64,000 nt of DNA. Source: Silanimonas sp044377035 (GTDB lineage Bacteria; Pseudomonadota; Gammaproteobacteria; Xanthomonadales; Xanthomonadaceae). Made by a program: the position numbers and the translations under genes. The stretch covers positions 7,471 to 71,470 of the forward strand of contig NZ_JBILJW010000018.1 in assembly GCF_044377035.1 (NCBI RefSeq), written 5' to 3'. The first letter of the stretch is position 1. Every line of letters starts with the position of its first letter. The notes beneath the pieces are model-generated. The model was given only the letters and a program-made list of their open reading frames with translations. It had not been told where the DNA came from and did no database searches. Below are positions 46,011 to 53,965 of the stretch, piece after piece.

Positions 46011-46550
46011 ATGAATCCCGCGGTGAACCTCGTGCTCGTCGGCCCCATGGGCGCCGGCAAGACCTCCATCGGCAAGCGCCTCGCCGAGCGCTTCGGCTTG
46101 GCCTTCGTCGACCTCGACCACGCCATCGAGGCGGCCACCGGCGTGCGCGTGGCCGATATCTTCGAACGCGAAGGCGAGGCGGGCTTCCGCGAGCGCGAGG
46201 CGCGTCAGCTGGCGATCGAACTCGATGGCGAGGACAAGCTGGTCGCCACCGGCGGCGGCGCCGTGCTGCGCGAGGAGAGCCGGCGCCTGATGCGCGAACG
46301 CGGCTACGTGCTGCACCTCGCGGTGTCGGTCGAGGAGCAGCTCAAGCGCCTCGCCAACGACCGCGTTCGCCCACTGCTGCAACGGCCCGACCGCGAAGAC
46401 GTGCTTCGCACGATGGCCGCCACGCGCGCGCCGCTTTACGACGAAGTGGCCGACTTGCGCTTCGACTCCAGCGGACTGACGCCCTCGCAGGCCTGCGAAA
46501 AGCTGGTGCCTCAATTGCGAGACCGTTGGCTGCGGGCGAGGGCCGCGTGA
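46011..46550 (+). CDS. aroK: Shikimate kinase
   Basis: This 179-residue kinase phosphorylates shikimate at the 3-hydroxyl. Walker A is GPMGAGKTSIG (about 10-20), DLDHAIEAATG binds substrate, and VATGGGAVLREESR is the GGG loop. RPLLQRPDRED is the lid. ATG 46011 gives MNPAVNLVLVG. Its stop shares an A with the aroB start (TGATG), so the two shikimate-pathway genes are coupled. Confidence 0.95.
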   Translation: MNPAVNLVLVGPMGAGKTSIGKRLAERFGLAFVDLDHAIEAATGVRVADIFEREGEAGFREREARQLAIELDGEDKLVATGGGAVLREESRRLMRERGYVLHLAVSVEEQLKRLANDRVRPLLQRPDREDVLRTMAATRAPLYDEVADLRFDSSGLTPSQACEKLVPQLRDRWLRARAA

Positions 46551-47623
46551 TGCGCACGGTCGATGTCGAACTCGGCGCACGCCGCTACCCGATCCACATT
46601 GGCCCCGGGCTGCTCGACGACGCACCGCGCCTCGCAGCACTCGTCCCGGGCCGTCATGTACTCATCGTCAGCGATGCGAACGTCGCGCCGCATTACTTGG
46701 CGCAGGTCGAGGCTGCCTTCGCCGGAAAGCGCGTCGCCAGCCACGTGCTACCGCCGGGCGAACAGGAGAAAACGCTGGCGCGCTTCGGCGAACTGATGTC
46801 GGCGCTGGCCGCCCTCGGGGCCAGCCGCGACGCGACCCTCATCGCCCTCGGCGGCGGCGTCATCGGCGACATGACCGGTTTCGCCGCGGCCTGCTGGATG
46901 CGTGGCGTGCGCTTCGTCCAACTGCCGACCACCCTGCTCGCGATGGTCGATTCCTCGGTAGGCGGCAAGACCGCCGTCGACCTGCCCGAGGGCAAGAACC
47001 TCGTCGGCGCCTTCCACCAGCCTTCGGCGGTGATCGCCGACACCGCTACGTTGGCGACGCTGCCGGATCGCGAGCTGCGCGCGGGCCTCGCCGAAGTGAT
47101 CAAGTACGGCGCGCTCGGCGATGCCGCGTTCTTCGACTGGGTGCAGGCGAACGCGCAAGCCCTGCTGGATCGCGACGCCGATGCGCTGGCCCACGCCATC
47201 GCCACCAGCTGCGCGCACAAGGCCGGCATCGTCGCCCGCGATGAGACCGAAACCGGCGAACGCATGCTGCTGAACCTCGGCCACACCTTCGGCCACGCCA
47301 TCGAGGCCGAGCAGGGTTTCGGCGGCCTCGTGCACGGGGAAGCGGTGGCCGTCGGCATGGTGCTGGCGGCGCGACTGAGCGCTGAACTTGGTCTCGCTCC
47401 CGCACAGGACACGGAGCGACTGGTCGCCGCCCTCGACGCGCTCGGCCTGCCCACGGCCGTGCCGGAAGGCCTCGATCCCGATGCGCTGCTCGCGCGGATG
47501 CGGCTCGACAAGAAGAACCTAAGCGGCACGCTGCGATTGATCCTCTGGCGCGGCGTCGGCCAAGCCTTCGTCGCCACTGGCATCGACGAGGCCGCGGTGC
47601 GGAGCATGCTGGCCACGGGCTAG
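46550..47623 (+). CDS. aroB: 3-dehydroquinate synthase
   Basis: A 357-residue NAD- and metal-dependent enzyme for the second step of the shikimate pathway. Motifs are ATLIALGGGVIGDMTGFAAA, RFVQLPTTLLAMVDSSVGGK, the metal-site EVIKYGALGD, and LLNLGHTFGHAIEAEQG. The start overlaps the aroK stop by one base. Together with aroK this is the common bacterial aroKB arrangement. Confidence 0.96.
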   Translation: MRTVDVELGARRYPIHIGPGLLDDAPRLAALVPGRHVLIVSDANVAPHYLAQVEAAFAGKRVASHVLPPGEQEKTLARFGELMSALAALGASRDATLIALGGGVIGDMTGFAAACWMRGVRFVQLPTTLLAMVDSSVGGKTAVDLPEGKNLVGAFHQPSAVIADTATLATLPDRELRAGLAEVIKYGALGDAAFFDWVQANAQALLDRDADALAHAIATSCAHKAGIVARDETETGERMLLNLGHTFGHAIEAEQGFGGLVHGEAVAVGMVLAARLSAELGLAPAQDTERLVAALDALGLPTAVPEGLDPDALLARMRLDKKNLSGTLRLILWRGVGQAFVATGIDEAAVRSMLATG

Positions 47624-47655
47624 ACTTCAGGCTCCCCCAACAGGAGCTCCAAGGC

Positions 47656-48186
47656 ATGACGTCCTTCCGCCGCACCGCCCTCGCCCTCGCGCTGGCCACC
47701 CTCCCCGCCCTCGGTTTCGCCACCACGGCCACCGAAACGCCCGTCGCCGCGCCAGCGACCGAGGCGCCCGCCATCGACCCCGCCAAGCAGGCGCTCGTCG
47801 CCGAACTGATGCGTACCACCGGCGCCATCGAGATCGGCAATCAGATCGCCGGCCAGATGGCGCAGAGCTTCAGGCAGCAAGTGCCGGCGGAGATGCACCC
47901 GATCATCGACGAGATCTTCGGCAGCCTCGACATGCGCGACATGGAAGGCGAGATCGCGGCGCTCTACGCCCGCACCTTCACCGAACAGGAGCTCAAGGAC
48001 ATGCTCGCGTTCTACGAGACGCCCTCGGGCCGCAGCATGCTGGCCAAGACACCGGCGCTGATGCAGGAGTCGGTGGCGATCGGCCAGGCATGGGGCGCCC
48101 GCAAGGCCGAGGCCGTGATCGCGCGGATCCAGGCGGAGCAGAAGGCGAAGCGCGAAGCCGGCGAAGCCGCCGACGCCAAGGGCTGA
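47656..48186 (+). CDS. Secreted DUF2059 protein
   Basis: A 176-residue protein with a signal peptide (RRTALALALATLPALGFAT) and one helical DUF2059 domain: LVAELMRTTGAIEIGNQIAG then YARTFTEQELKDMLAFYETP and SGRSMLAKTPALMQE. Function unknown; found in many proteobacteria. It starts 33 bases after aroB, so may be co-transcribed. Confidence 0.85.
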   Translation: MTSFRRTALALALATLPALGFATTATETPVAAPATEAPAIDPAKQALVAELMRTTGAIEIGNQIAGQMAQSFRQQVPAEMHPIIDEIFGSLDMRDMEGEIAALYARTFTEQELKDMLAFYETPSGRSMLAKTPALMQESVAIGQAWGARKAEAVIARIQAEQKAKREAGEAADAKG

Positions 48187-48238
48187 GTTCCAAAGCGGCG
48201 GCCCGCCCGAACGGCGCGCCGCCGCCTACACTGCGGGC

Positions 48239-49576
48239 ATGGACTGGCTCGACGCCCTGCCCGACACCCGCGTGCTGCGCGACCCCGCGCAGACCGCCGG
48301 CTACCGCCACGACGAATCCCACGTGCGCGGGCCCGAGCCACTCGCCGTGGTGAAGCCACGCTGCCGCGAAGCGCTGCGCGAACTGGTGCGGCGCGCCAGC
48401 GATGAAGGCTTCACCCTGGTGCCGCGCGGCGCCGGCAGCGGCAAGGCCGGCGGCTGCGTGCCCGATGCCCGCAGCGTCGTCGTCGATCTCTCCGATTGGC
48501 CGGGCGGCATCACCGTGAACACCGCGAACCTCACGCTGTCGGCGCCCGCCAGCGCCGGGCTGGCGGCGGTGAAGGAACACGCCGACGCCCGCGGGCTGTG
48601 GTATCCGCCGGACCCGAATTCCTGGCCGCTGTGCAGCTTCGGCGGCTCGCTCGCGACGAATGCCGGCGGCCCGAACGCCTGCAAGTACGGCATGACCCGG
48701 CGCTGGGTGCTGAGCGTCGAGGCGCTGATGGCCGACGGCGAGGTGCATCGCTTCGGCATCGATTCCGTGAAGCAGAACGTCGGCCCGAACCTCGCGCAGC
48801 TGATGGTCGGCAGCGAAGGCGTGTTCGGGATGATCCTCGGGGCCACCGTCGCGCTGGTCCCCCGGCCCCGCGAGCACCTCACCCTGCTGCTGCCGCTGCC
48901 GGACATGGCCTTGCTGCCCGCGCTTCCGGCGCAGCTGTTCGCGGGCGGCTTCCTGCCGTCGGCGCTCGAGTTCTGGGACTCGGCGGTCCTCGCCGATCTA
49001 CGCCAGCACGGCACCGACGACGCTCGCCGCCTGCCCGGCGAGGCGCTCGTGCTGCTGGAGTTCGACGACCCCGGCTGCTCGCACACGGGCTTCCTCGAAC
49101 CGCTGCTCGACGCGCTCGGCCCGTTGGCGGCCGACGCGCAAGTGGCCACGACCGGCGCGCAGCGCGAGGCGCTGTGGGCGGTGCGGCGGATGACCAGCGT
49201 GCACCTGAAGCAGCGCTTCCCGCGCAAGGTGAGCGAGGACGTCGTCGTTCCCCGCGACCGACTGCCCGAGTTCTTCGCGCGGCTCGCGGCACTGGACGCG
49301 AAGACCGTGAGCTACGGCCACCTCGGCGACGGCAACCTGCACGTGAACCTCCTGCAGGCCGGCGAACTGGACGGCGCGGCTCTCGACGCGGCACTCGACC
49401 CGCTGTTCGCGCTGTGCATCGAACTCGGCGGCACGCTGTCCGGCGAGCACGGCATCGGCCTCGCGAAGCGCGAGGCCTTCCTCAAGCACGCCGATCCGTT
49501 CGCCATCGCGGCCCTGCGCGGCATCAAGCAGGCGCTCGATCCGAAAGGCGTGTTCAACGCGGGGAAAGTCTTCTGA
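48239..49576 (+). CDS. FAD-linked D-2-hydroxyacid dehydrogenase (GlcD-like)
   Basis: A 445-residue vanillyl-alcohol-oxidase-type flavoprotein. The FAD domain shows FTLVPRGAGSGKAGGCVPDA, LWYPPDPNSWPLCSFGG and NAGGPNACKYGMTRRWV. The cap domain ends in YGHLGDGNLHVNLL and GGTLSGEHGIGLAKREAFL, where the His of GEHG is catalytic. D-lactate, glycolate or D-2-hydroxyglutarate are possible substrates. No GlcE/GlcF partners are present, so a single-chain quinone- or cytochrome-linked enzyme is likely. Confidence 0.87.
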   Translation: MDWLDALPDTRVLRDPAQTAGYRHDESHVRGPEPLAVVKPRCREALRELVRRASDEGFTLVPRGAGSGKAGGCVPDARSVVVDLSDWPGGITVNTANLTLSAPASAGLAAVKEHADARGLWYPPDPNSWPLCSFGGSLATNAGGPNACKYGMTRRWVLSVEALMADGEVHRFGIDSVKQNVGPNLAQLMVGSEGVFGMILGATVALVPRPREHLTLLLPLPDMALLPALPAQLFAGGFLPSALEFWDSAVLADLRQHGTDDARRLPGEALVLLEFDDPGCSHTGFLEPLLDALGPLAADAQVATTGAQREALWAVRRMTSVHLKQRFPRKVSEDVVVPRDRLPEFFARLAALDAKTVSYGHLGDGNLHVNLLQAGELDGAALDAALDPLFALCIELGGTLSGEHGIGLAKREAFLKHADPFAIAALRGIKQALDPKGVFNAGKVF

Positions 49577-50032
49577 GGCATTCGGACGCGCAAGCGTCCA
49601 TCACCCGGCCCGCAACGAGGCTGGCCCGCCCCGTCACTGTCCGAGCAAGCTTTCCGGCGGTCGATCCGAAGGGGACATCCATGTCCCTCGGATCGATCGC
49701 TCATCCTAAGCGCCCCCTTCGGGGCTTTCGCCTCGACGGCGCGCTGGGGCTCCTTATTCGCCTCGCTGCGGGCCGAGTGCTGGCGCTGCGCGTTCGTCGC
49801 ACGCCGAAGCCATGCTGCGACGGTGCGCCTCGCTGAACCGCCGCTCTCCGCTCGAAAGCGAGGCGAAGGACGTGGAGCGCCGCGTCCGCGGGCCGGCGGG
49901 CCAGCGACAAGCGAGCCAAGGATGGCGAGCACGCGGCTCGGGGCAGGACAGTCCCGAGTCCGCGAAGAGCGGCCTGCCGAACCCGCGTGGCAGGCGCGAC
50001 AACGCGATAATGCGCCGACCACGGAGAACCCC
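49577..50032. other. 456-base gene-free block with inverted repeats
   Basis: No convincing coding frame was found between the FAD-dehydrogenase stop and the Nudix ATG. All open frames here are Arg/Ala/Ser-rich without start context or similarity. The block holds an interrupted inverted repeat (49662-49695), a short GCCCC-CTTC-GGGGC hairpin at about 49710, and several runs rich in GCG/CGC. It may be a dispersed repeat, a structured RNA, or a decayed gene. Confidence 0.5.
49662..49695. repeat. Interrupted inverted repeat
   Basis: CGATCCG...GGGACAT-CC-ATGTCCC...CGGATCG: two 7-base arms pair on each side of a CC loop, separated by a small internal bulge. This is the strongest hairpin in the gene-free block. 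Confidence 0.7.
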
Positions 50033-50521
50033 ATGCCCTACACCCCCATCACCGGCACCCTCGGCTACGTGCTCTCGCCGGACGGCAGGCAGGTGCTGAT
50101 GGTCCACCGCAACGCGCGGCCCGGCGACGAGCATCTCGGCAAGTACAACGGTCTCGGCGGCAAGCTCGAAGCCGACGAGGACGTGGCCGCCGGCATGGCG
50201 CGCGAGATCCACGAGGAAGCCGGCCTCACCGTCACCGCGATGGAACTGCGCGGAACCATCAGCTGGCCGGGCTTCGGCAAGAACGGCGAGGACTGGCTCG
50301 GCTTCGTCTTCCTGATCACCGCCTTCGAGGGCGAGGCACCGACGCGCAATGTCGAGGGCGACCTCGAATGGGTGCCGCTCGATCGCCTGATGGACCTGCC
50401 GATGTGGGAAGGCGACCGCCACTTCCTGCCGCTGGTGTTCGACGGCGACCGCCGGCCCTTCCACGGCGTGATGCCCTATCGCGACGGCCGCATGGTGCGC
50501 TGGGCCTACTCGAGGTTCTGA
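50033..50521 (+). CDS. Nudix hydrolase (8-oxo-dGTP diphosphatase-like)
   Basis: A 162-residue Nudix protein. The Nudix box spans GGKLEADEDVAAGMA and REIHEEAGL (about 43-66) with all key Glu residues. MVHRNARPGDEHLGKYNGLG and the C-terminal PFHGVMPYRDG fit the MTH1/YtkD-like 8-oxo-dGTPase group. ATG 50033 (MPYTPITGTLGYVLS). A GATAAT -10-like element lies near 50005. Confidence 0.88.
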   Translation: MPYTPITGTLGYVLSPDGRQVLMVHRNARPGDEHLGKYNGLGGKLEADEDVAAGMAREIHEEAGLTVTAMELRGTISWPGFGKNGEDWLGFVFLITAFEGEAPTRNVEGDLEWVPLDRLMDLPMWEGDRHFLPLVFDGDRRPFHGVMPYRDGRMVRWAYSRF

Positions 50522-50587
50522 AGCGGCGCTTGCCGACCGCCGCGCGACGCCCTAGCGTGGCGCGGAACCCTTCGTGGACAAACGCCC

Positions 50588-51406
50588 ATGGCGTGGTTGA
50601 TCGACCTCTTGCTCGCGCTGCTGTGGATCGGCGGCAGCATCGGCCTCGTGCTCGTCGTGCATGCGGCCGGTCGGCGCTGGATCGCACCTCCCCCAACCCT
50701 CGAAGGCGCGCCGCCCGCCGCCGACGGCCATGACCATCCGCCCGCCGTGCGCGATGCCGCGCAGGTGATCGGGCTGCGCACCGCGGCGTTGTTCGGCGTG
50801 ATCCTCGCGATGGTGTATGCGCAGGAACTGGGCCAGTACCAGCAGGTGCGCGAGGGCCTCTCCAGCGAGGCCGTGGCCATCGCCGACGTCTTCCACGACG
50901 CCGGGCGCTACGGCGGGGACCTCGCCGAGCCGGTGCAGTCCGCCATGCGCGACTACGTGCGCTTCGTCGTCGACCGCGAGTGGCGGCTGCTTGGCACGGA
51001 AAGGCGCCTCTCCCGCCGCGCCTGGGAAGCGCGCGAACGGGCCTATGCGGCAGTACTCGACGCCCTGCCCGCGACGCCGCGCGAAGTGGCGCTGCGCGAG
51101 CGGATGCTGGCCCGCCTCGGCGTGATCGCGGAACACCGCCACCTGCGCGAGGAATGGGCCGCGCAGGGCTTCAGCATGGTGTTCTGGTTGCCCGCGCTGG
51201 CCGGGCTGGTGCTCGTGACCCTGCCGCTCTGCGTGTTCCCGCCCACGCGGCCCACCCGCCTGCTGCTGGCGAGCCTCGGGGCCTACGCGGGCCTCGTGCT
51301 CTTTTTCGTGCAGGCCTTCGCCAGTCCCTTCGCCTATCCGCTGCACGACCCGCCGGGCGCCTTCGAGCGCCTGCTGGAAAACGACTTCGACGCCCGCGCG
51401 CCCTGA
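50588..51406 (+). CDS. Bestrophin-like (DUF4239) membrane protein
   Basis: A 272-residue protein with about four membrane segments: one N-terminal (LIDLLLALLWIGGSIGLVLV), one near residue 65-80, and two near 198-235. The central soluble segment VREGLSSEAVAIADVFHDAG and C-terminal architecture match DUF4239. Ion-channel or scaffolding functions are suggested for the family but not shown. Confidence 0.72.
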   Translation: MAWLIDLLLALLWIGGSIGLVLVVHAAGRRWIAPPPTLEGAPPAADGHDHPPAVRDAAQVIGLRTAALFGVILAMVYAQELGQYQQVREGLSSEAVAIADVFHDAGRYGGDLAEPVQSAMRDYVRFVVDREWRLLGTERRLSRRAWEARERAYAAVLDALPATPREVALRERMLARLGVIAEHRHLREEWAAQGFSMVFWLPALAGLVLVTLPLCVFPPTRPTRLLLASLGAYAGLVLFFVQAFASPFAYPLHDPPGAFERLLENDFDARAP

Positions 51407-51440
51407 GGCGCGCTACCGCAGCGGCCGCTGAGCGCGACGC

Positions 51441-52697
51441 CTAGTCCTGCGCCCGAAGCCACGCCGCGCGGACCCGCGGGCCCTGCGCGGTGGGCTCGGT
51501 CCACGCCACCATCGCGACGTCGCCGCCGGTGGCCGCGAGGCGCGGATGCCCGAGCTGGCGGCCCGGTGGCAATGCCACCACGTCGCGGCGCGCGATCACG
51601 CGGCCGCTGGCATCGAGTTCGGCCACGCGGAGCACCGCACCACGCCCGTCACTGCCGACCCAGCTGGCGAGGAAGCCGCCGTCGCGCCACGGCGCCACAT
51701 CGACGCGCCCCAGCACCGACTCGCCGGCCTCGAGCACCACGGGTGCGGCGAACGCCGCGCCTGCGCGCGGACTGATCGCCAGTTTCACCTCGAGCGGGCC
51801 CGTCGCCATCGTCGGCCACAGCACCGCGAGCGCGTCGCGGTTCACCGCCGCGGCCGGGCCGTTCACCGGGCAGCCCGGCATGCGCCAGGCGTCGTCATGC
51901 ACGGTGGTCGGGGCCGACCACTGGCCGTCGCGGGAACGCCGCAGCATGGCGATGTCGCGGATGCCTTCGGCGTGGTCGCGGTACACCGCGATGGCCTCGC
52001 CGCCGCGACGCACGAGATCGGTCTGGCAGCAGGAGCAGGTGTCGGCATCGAGCTTCGCGCCCTCGCGCGCCACGCCATCGCGCCCAACCACCGCGCTGCG
52101 CAGCGTCATCGGGCCCTCTTCGTGGCCGTGGTGGTCTGCGCCGTGTCCGCTCGCATGGCTTCCATGGCTGCCGTGCACGGTGTCCTGGCGGCCATCGAGC
52201 CACACCATCAGCACGCGGTCGCCACCATCGGGCAACAACGAGACGAAGCCGTGCTGCACGGGCTGGCCGTCGTCGTTGACCTTCACCGGCGGCTGCCACG
52301 TGGCGCCGCCGTCGAGACTGCGCTGCAGGTGGATGTCGTAGGCGTAGGTCGAACCCGCCGACTTCCGCAGGGTGAAGCTCACCCAATCGCCGTTGTCGAG
52401 GACGGCGAGCGAGGGGAAATCGGCCCAGTTCACGAACCAGTCGTCGCCGCGGGCGACGGTGGCCTGTGCGGTCGGCTCGGCGGCGCGCGGCGCATCGAAG
52501 CGCGCGACGTGCAGCTCGGCCTCGGCACCTTGCTTCTGCTGCCATGTCAGCGCGAAGCTGCCTTCGCGCGTCGACGTGAGGCTCGGCTGCGCGCTGTTCG
52601 GCCCCGGCGTCCACGCCAGCGGCTCGACCTGCACGGCCAGCGCCGGCAGCGCGAAGACGGCGAGCGCGAGGCCCAGTGCGAGCCCGCGCCGGTTCAT
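51441..52697 (-). CDS. Secreted BNR/sialidase-like beta-propeller with Cys and His clusters
   Basis: A 418-residue exported protein (signal LALGLALAVFALPALA). BNR/Asp-box-like repeats occur in RSLDGGATWQPPVKVNDDG and RRSRDGQWSAPTTVHDD. Two unusual features are a His/Gly-rich loop (HGSHGSHASGHGADHHGHEE, about 179-198) and a Cys cluster ADTCSCCQTD, with a third Cys in RMPGCPVNGP. Metal binding is therefore plausible. True sialidase activity is unlikely without the Arg triad. ATG 52697 overlaps the HAD gene stop by 4 bases. Confidence 0.72.
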   Translation of the reverse strand: MNRRGLALGLALAVFALPALAVQVEPLAWTPGPNSAQPSLTSTREGSFALTWQQKQGAEAELHVARFDAPRAAEPTAQATVARGDDWFVNWADFPSLAVLDNGDWVSFTLRKSAGSTYAYDIHLQRSLDGGATWQPPVKVNDDGQPVQHGFVSLLPDGGDRVLMVWLDGRQDTVHGSHGSHASGHGADHHGHEEGPMTLRSAVVGRDGVAREGAKLDADTCSCCQTDLVRRGGEAIAVYRDHAEGIRDIAMLRRSRDGQWSAPTTVHDDAWRMPGCPVNGPAAAVNRDALAVLWPTMATGPLEVKLAISPRAGAAFAAPVVLEAGESVLGRVDVAPWRDGGFLASWVGSDGRGAVLRVAELDASGRVIARRDVVALPPGRQLGHPRLAATGGDVAMVAWTEPTAQGPRVRAAWLRAQD

Positions 52698-53404
52698 GCG
52701 TCCCAACCGGCCAGCACGGCGGGTACCGCGCCGGCATTCGGTACGCTGGCGAAGCGCGGATGCGCCGGGTCGATCTCGGCGCGATCCAGCGCCCAGACCA
52801 GCGGATACGGCACGTGGATGCCCCAGCCGCCCAGCGCCAGCACCGGCGCGATATCGGATTTCTGCGAGTTGCCGACCATCGCGAACTCCGCAGGCGACAC
52901 GTCGAACTCCTTGAACAGCCGCGCGTAGCTCTTTTCGTCCTTCTCGCTGACGATCTCGATGCGCTGGAACAGGTCGGCGAGGCCCGACGCAGCGACCTTC
53001 CGCTCCTGATGGAAGAGGTCACCCTTGGTGATCAGCACCACGCGATGCGTGGCCGCCACGGCCTCGACGGCGGCGCGCACGCCGGGCAGCAGCTCGACGG
53101 GATGCTGCAGGATCGATTTGCCGAGGCCCACGATGCGGTGCAGGTCGGCGGCGCTGATGCGCTCGCCGCTCAGGGCAATGGCGGTCTCGATCATCGAGAG
53201 CGTCATGCCCTTGGCGCCGTAACCGAACAGCTTGATGTTCTCGCGCTCGGTGGCGAGCAGGCGCTCATGCACGCCGGCGTCGGCGAGGTCGACGTAGCCA
53301 CCGACGATGCGCTCGAACTCCGCGTGCGCCTCGTGGAAATAGGTTTCGCTGTGCCAGAGGGTGTCGTCGGCATCGAAACCGACCAGGGTGATGCTCCGAG
53401 CCAC
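52694..53404 (-). CDS. HAD-family hydrolase
   Basis: A 236-residue phosphatase-like protein with motif I GFDADDTLWHSE (Asp10 nucleophile, Asp12), motif II LITKGD and motif III/IV around FAMVGNSQKSDIAPVLA. The helical cap lies between motif I and II (about 20-100). Start is GTG 53404, 4 bases after the DUF1993 gene. Substrate unknown. Operon order is DUF1993, HAD, BNR protein. Confidence 0.85.
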   Translation of the reverse strand: MARSITLVGFDADDTLWHSETYFHEAHAEFERIVGGYVDLADAGVHERLLATERENIKLFGYGAKGMTLSMIETAIALSGERISAADLHRIVGLGKSILQHPVELLPGVRAAVEAVAATHRVVLITKGDLFHQERKVAASGLADLFQRIEIVSEKDEKSYARLFKEFDVSPAEFAMVGNSQKSDIAPVLALGGWGIHVPYPLVWALDRAEIDPAHPRFASVPNAGAVPAVLAGWDA

Positions 53405-53408
53405 GGCC

Positions 53409-53921
53409 TCAGCCCTGCCCCATGCCGACCGGTCCGAGGTAATCGGCCTTGCCCAGCGGAACGCCGGCGTGGCGAAGCAGGGCGTAGGTGGTCGTCACGT
53501 GGAAGTGCACGTTCGGCAGGATGAAGGCGAACAGGTAGTCGAGGCCCTTGAAGTGCAGGTCGCCGCGGGCTCGGGTGGGCACGGTGATGTCGCGCGTCTC
53601 CGCCCCCTCGAAGGCCACGACCGGCACCGAGCCGATGTAGGCGATGGTGCGCTCGACACGGTCGATGAGCTGTTCGAAGGTGGTTTCGCTGTCGTCGAAC
53701 TTCGGCGCCTCGCCGCCGGTCATGCGACCAACGCTGTTCTTCGCGATGTCGGTGGCGATCTGCACCTGCCGCGTCATCGGGAACATGTCCGGGGCGAGGC
53801 GCATGCCGAGCAGCACCGCCGGGTCCCATCCCTGCGCACGGGCGTGGGCCTCGCCTTTGGCGAGGATGTGCTTCAGCTGCGTCAGGGTGCGGACAAGGGC
53901 GGGTACGGTCAGGGTGTGCAT
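53409..53921 (-). CDS. DUF1993 protein (DinB-like four-helix bundle)
   Basis: A 170-residue protein. Blocks are LVRTLTQLKHILAKGEAHAR, LAPDMFPMTRQVQIATD and FILPNVHFHVTTTYALLRHA, as in DUF1993. The spaced His residues (HFH) are typical of DinB-like metal sites. ATG 53921 (MHTLTVPAL) preferred over GTG 53930. It heads the DUF1993-HAD-BNR operon, divergent from the monooxygenase fusion with a 44-base gap. Confidence 0.85.
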   Translation of the reverse strand: MHTLTVPALVRTLTQLKHILAKGEAHARAQGWDPAVLLGMRLAPDMFPMTRQVQIATDIAKNSVGRMTGGEAPKFDDSETTFEQLIDRVERTIAYIGSVPVVAFEGAETRDITVPTRARGDLHFKGLDYLFAFILPNVHFHVTTTYALLRHAGVPLGKADYLGPVGMGQG

Positions 53922-53965
53922 GGGCGTCACTGGAGATGGACAGGGGTGCAGTGTAAATCGTCACC

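Noticed and set aside
49701..50034. Minus-strand frames in the gene-free block as a hypothetical protein
   Set aside because: No ribosome site, no hydrophobic or domain pattern, composition is Arg/Ser/Ala noise. Kept only as a possible repeat or RNA.
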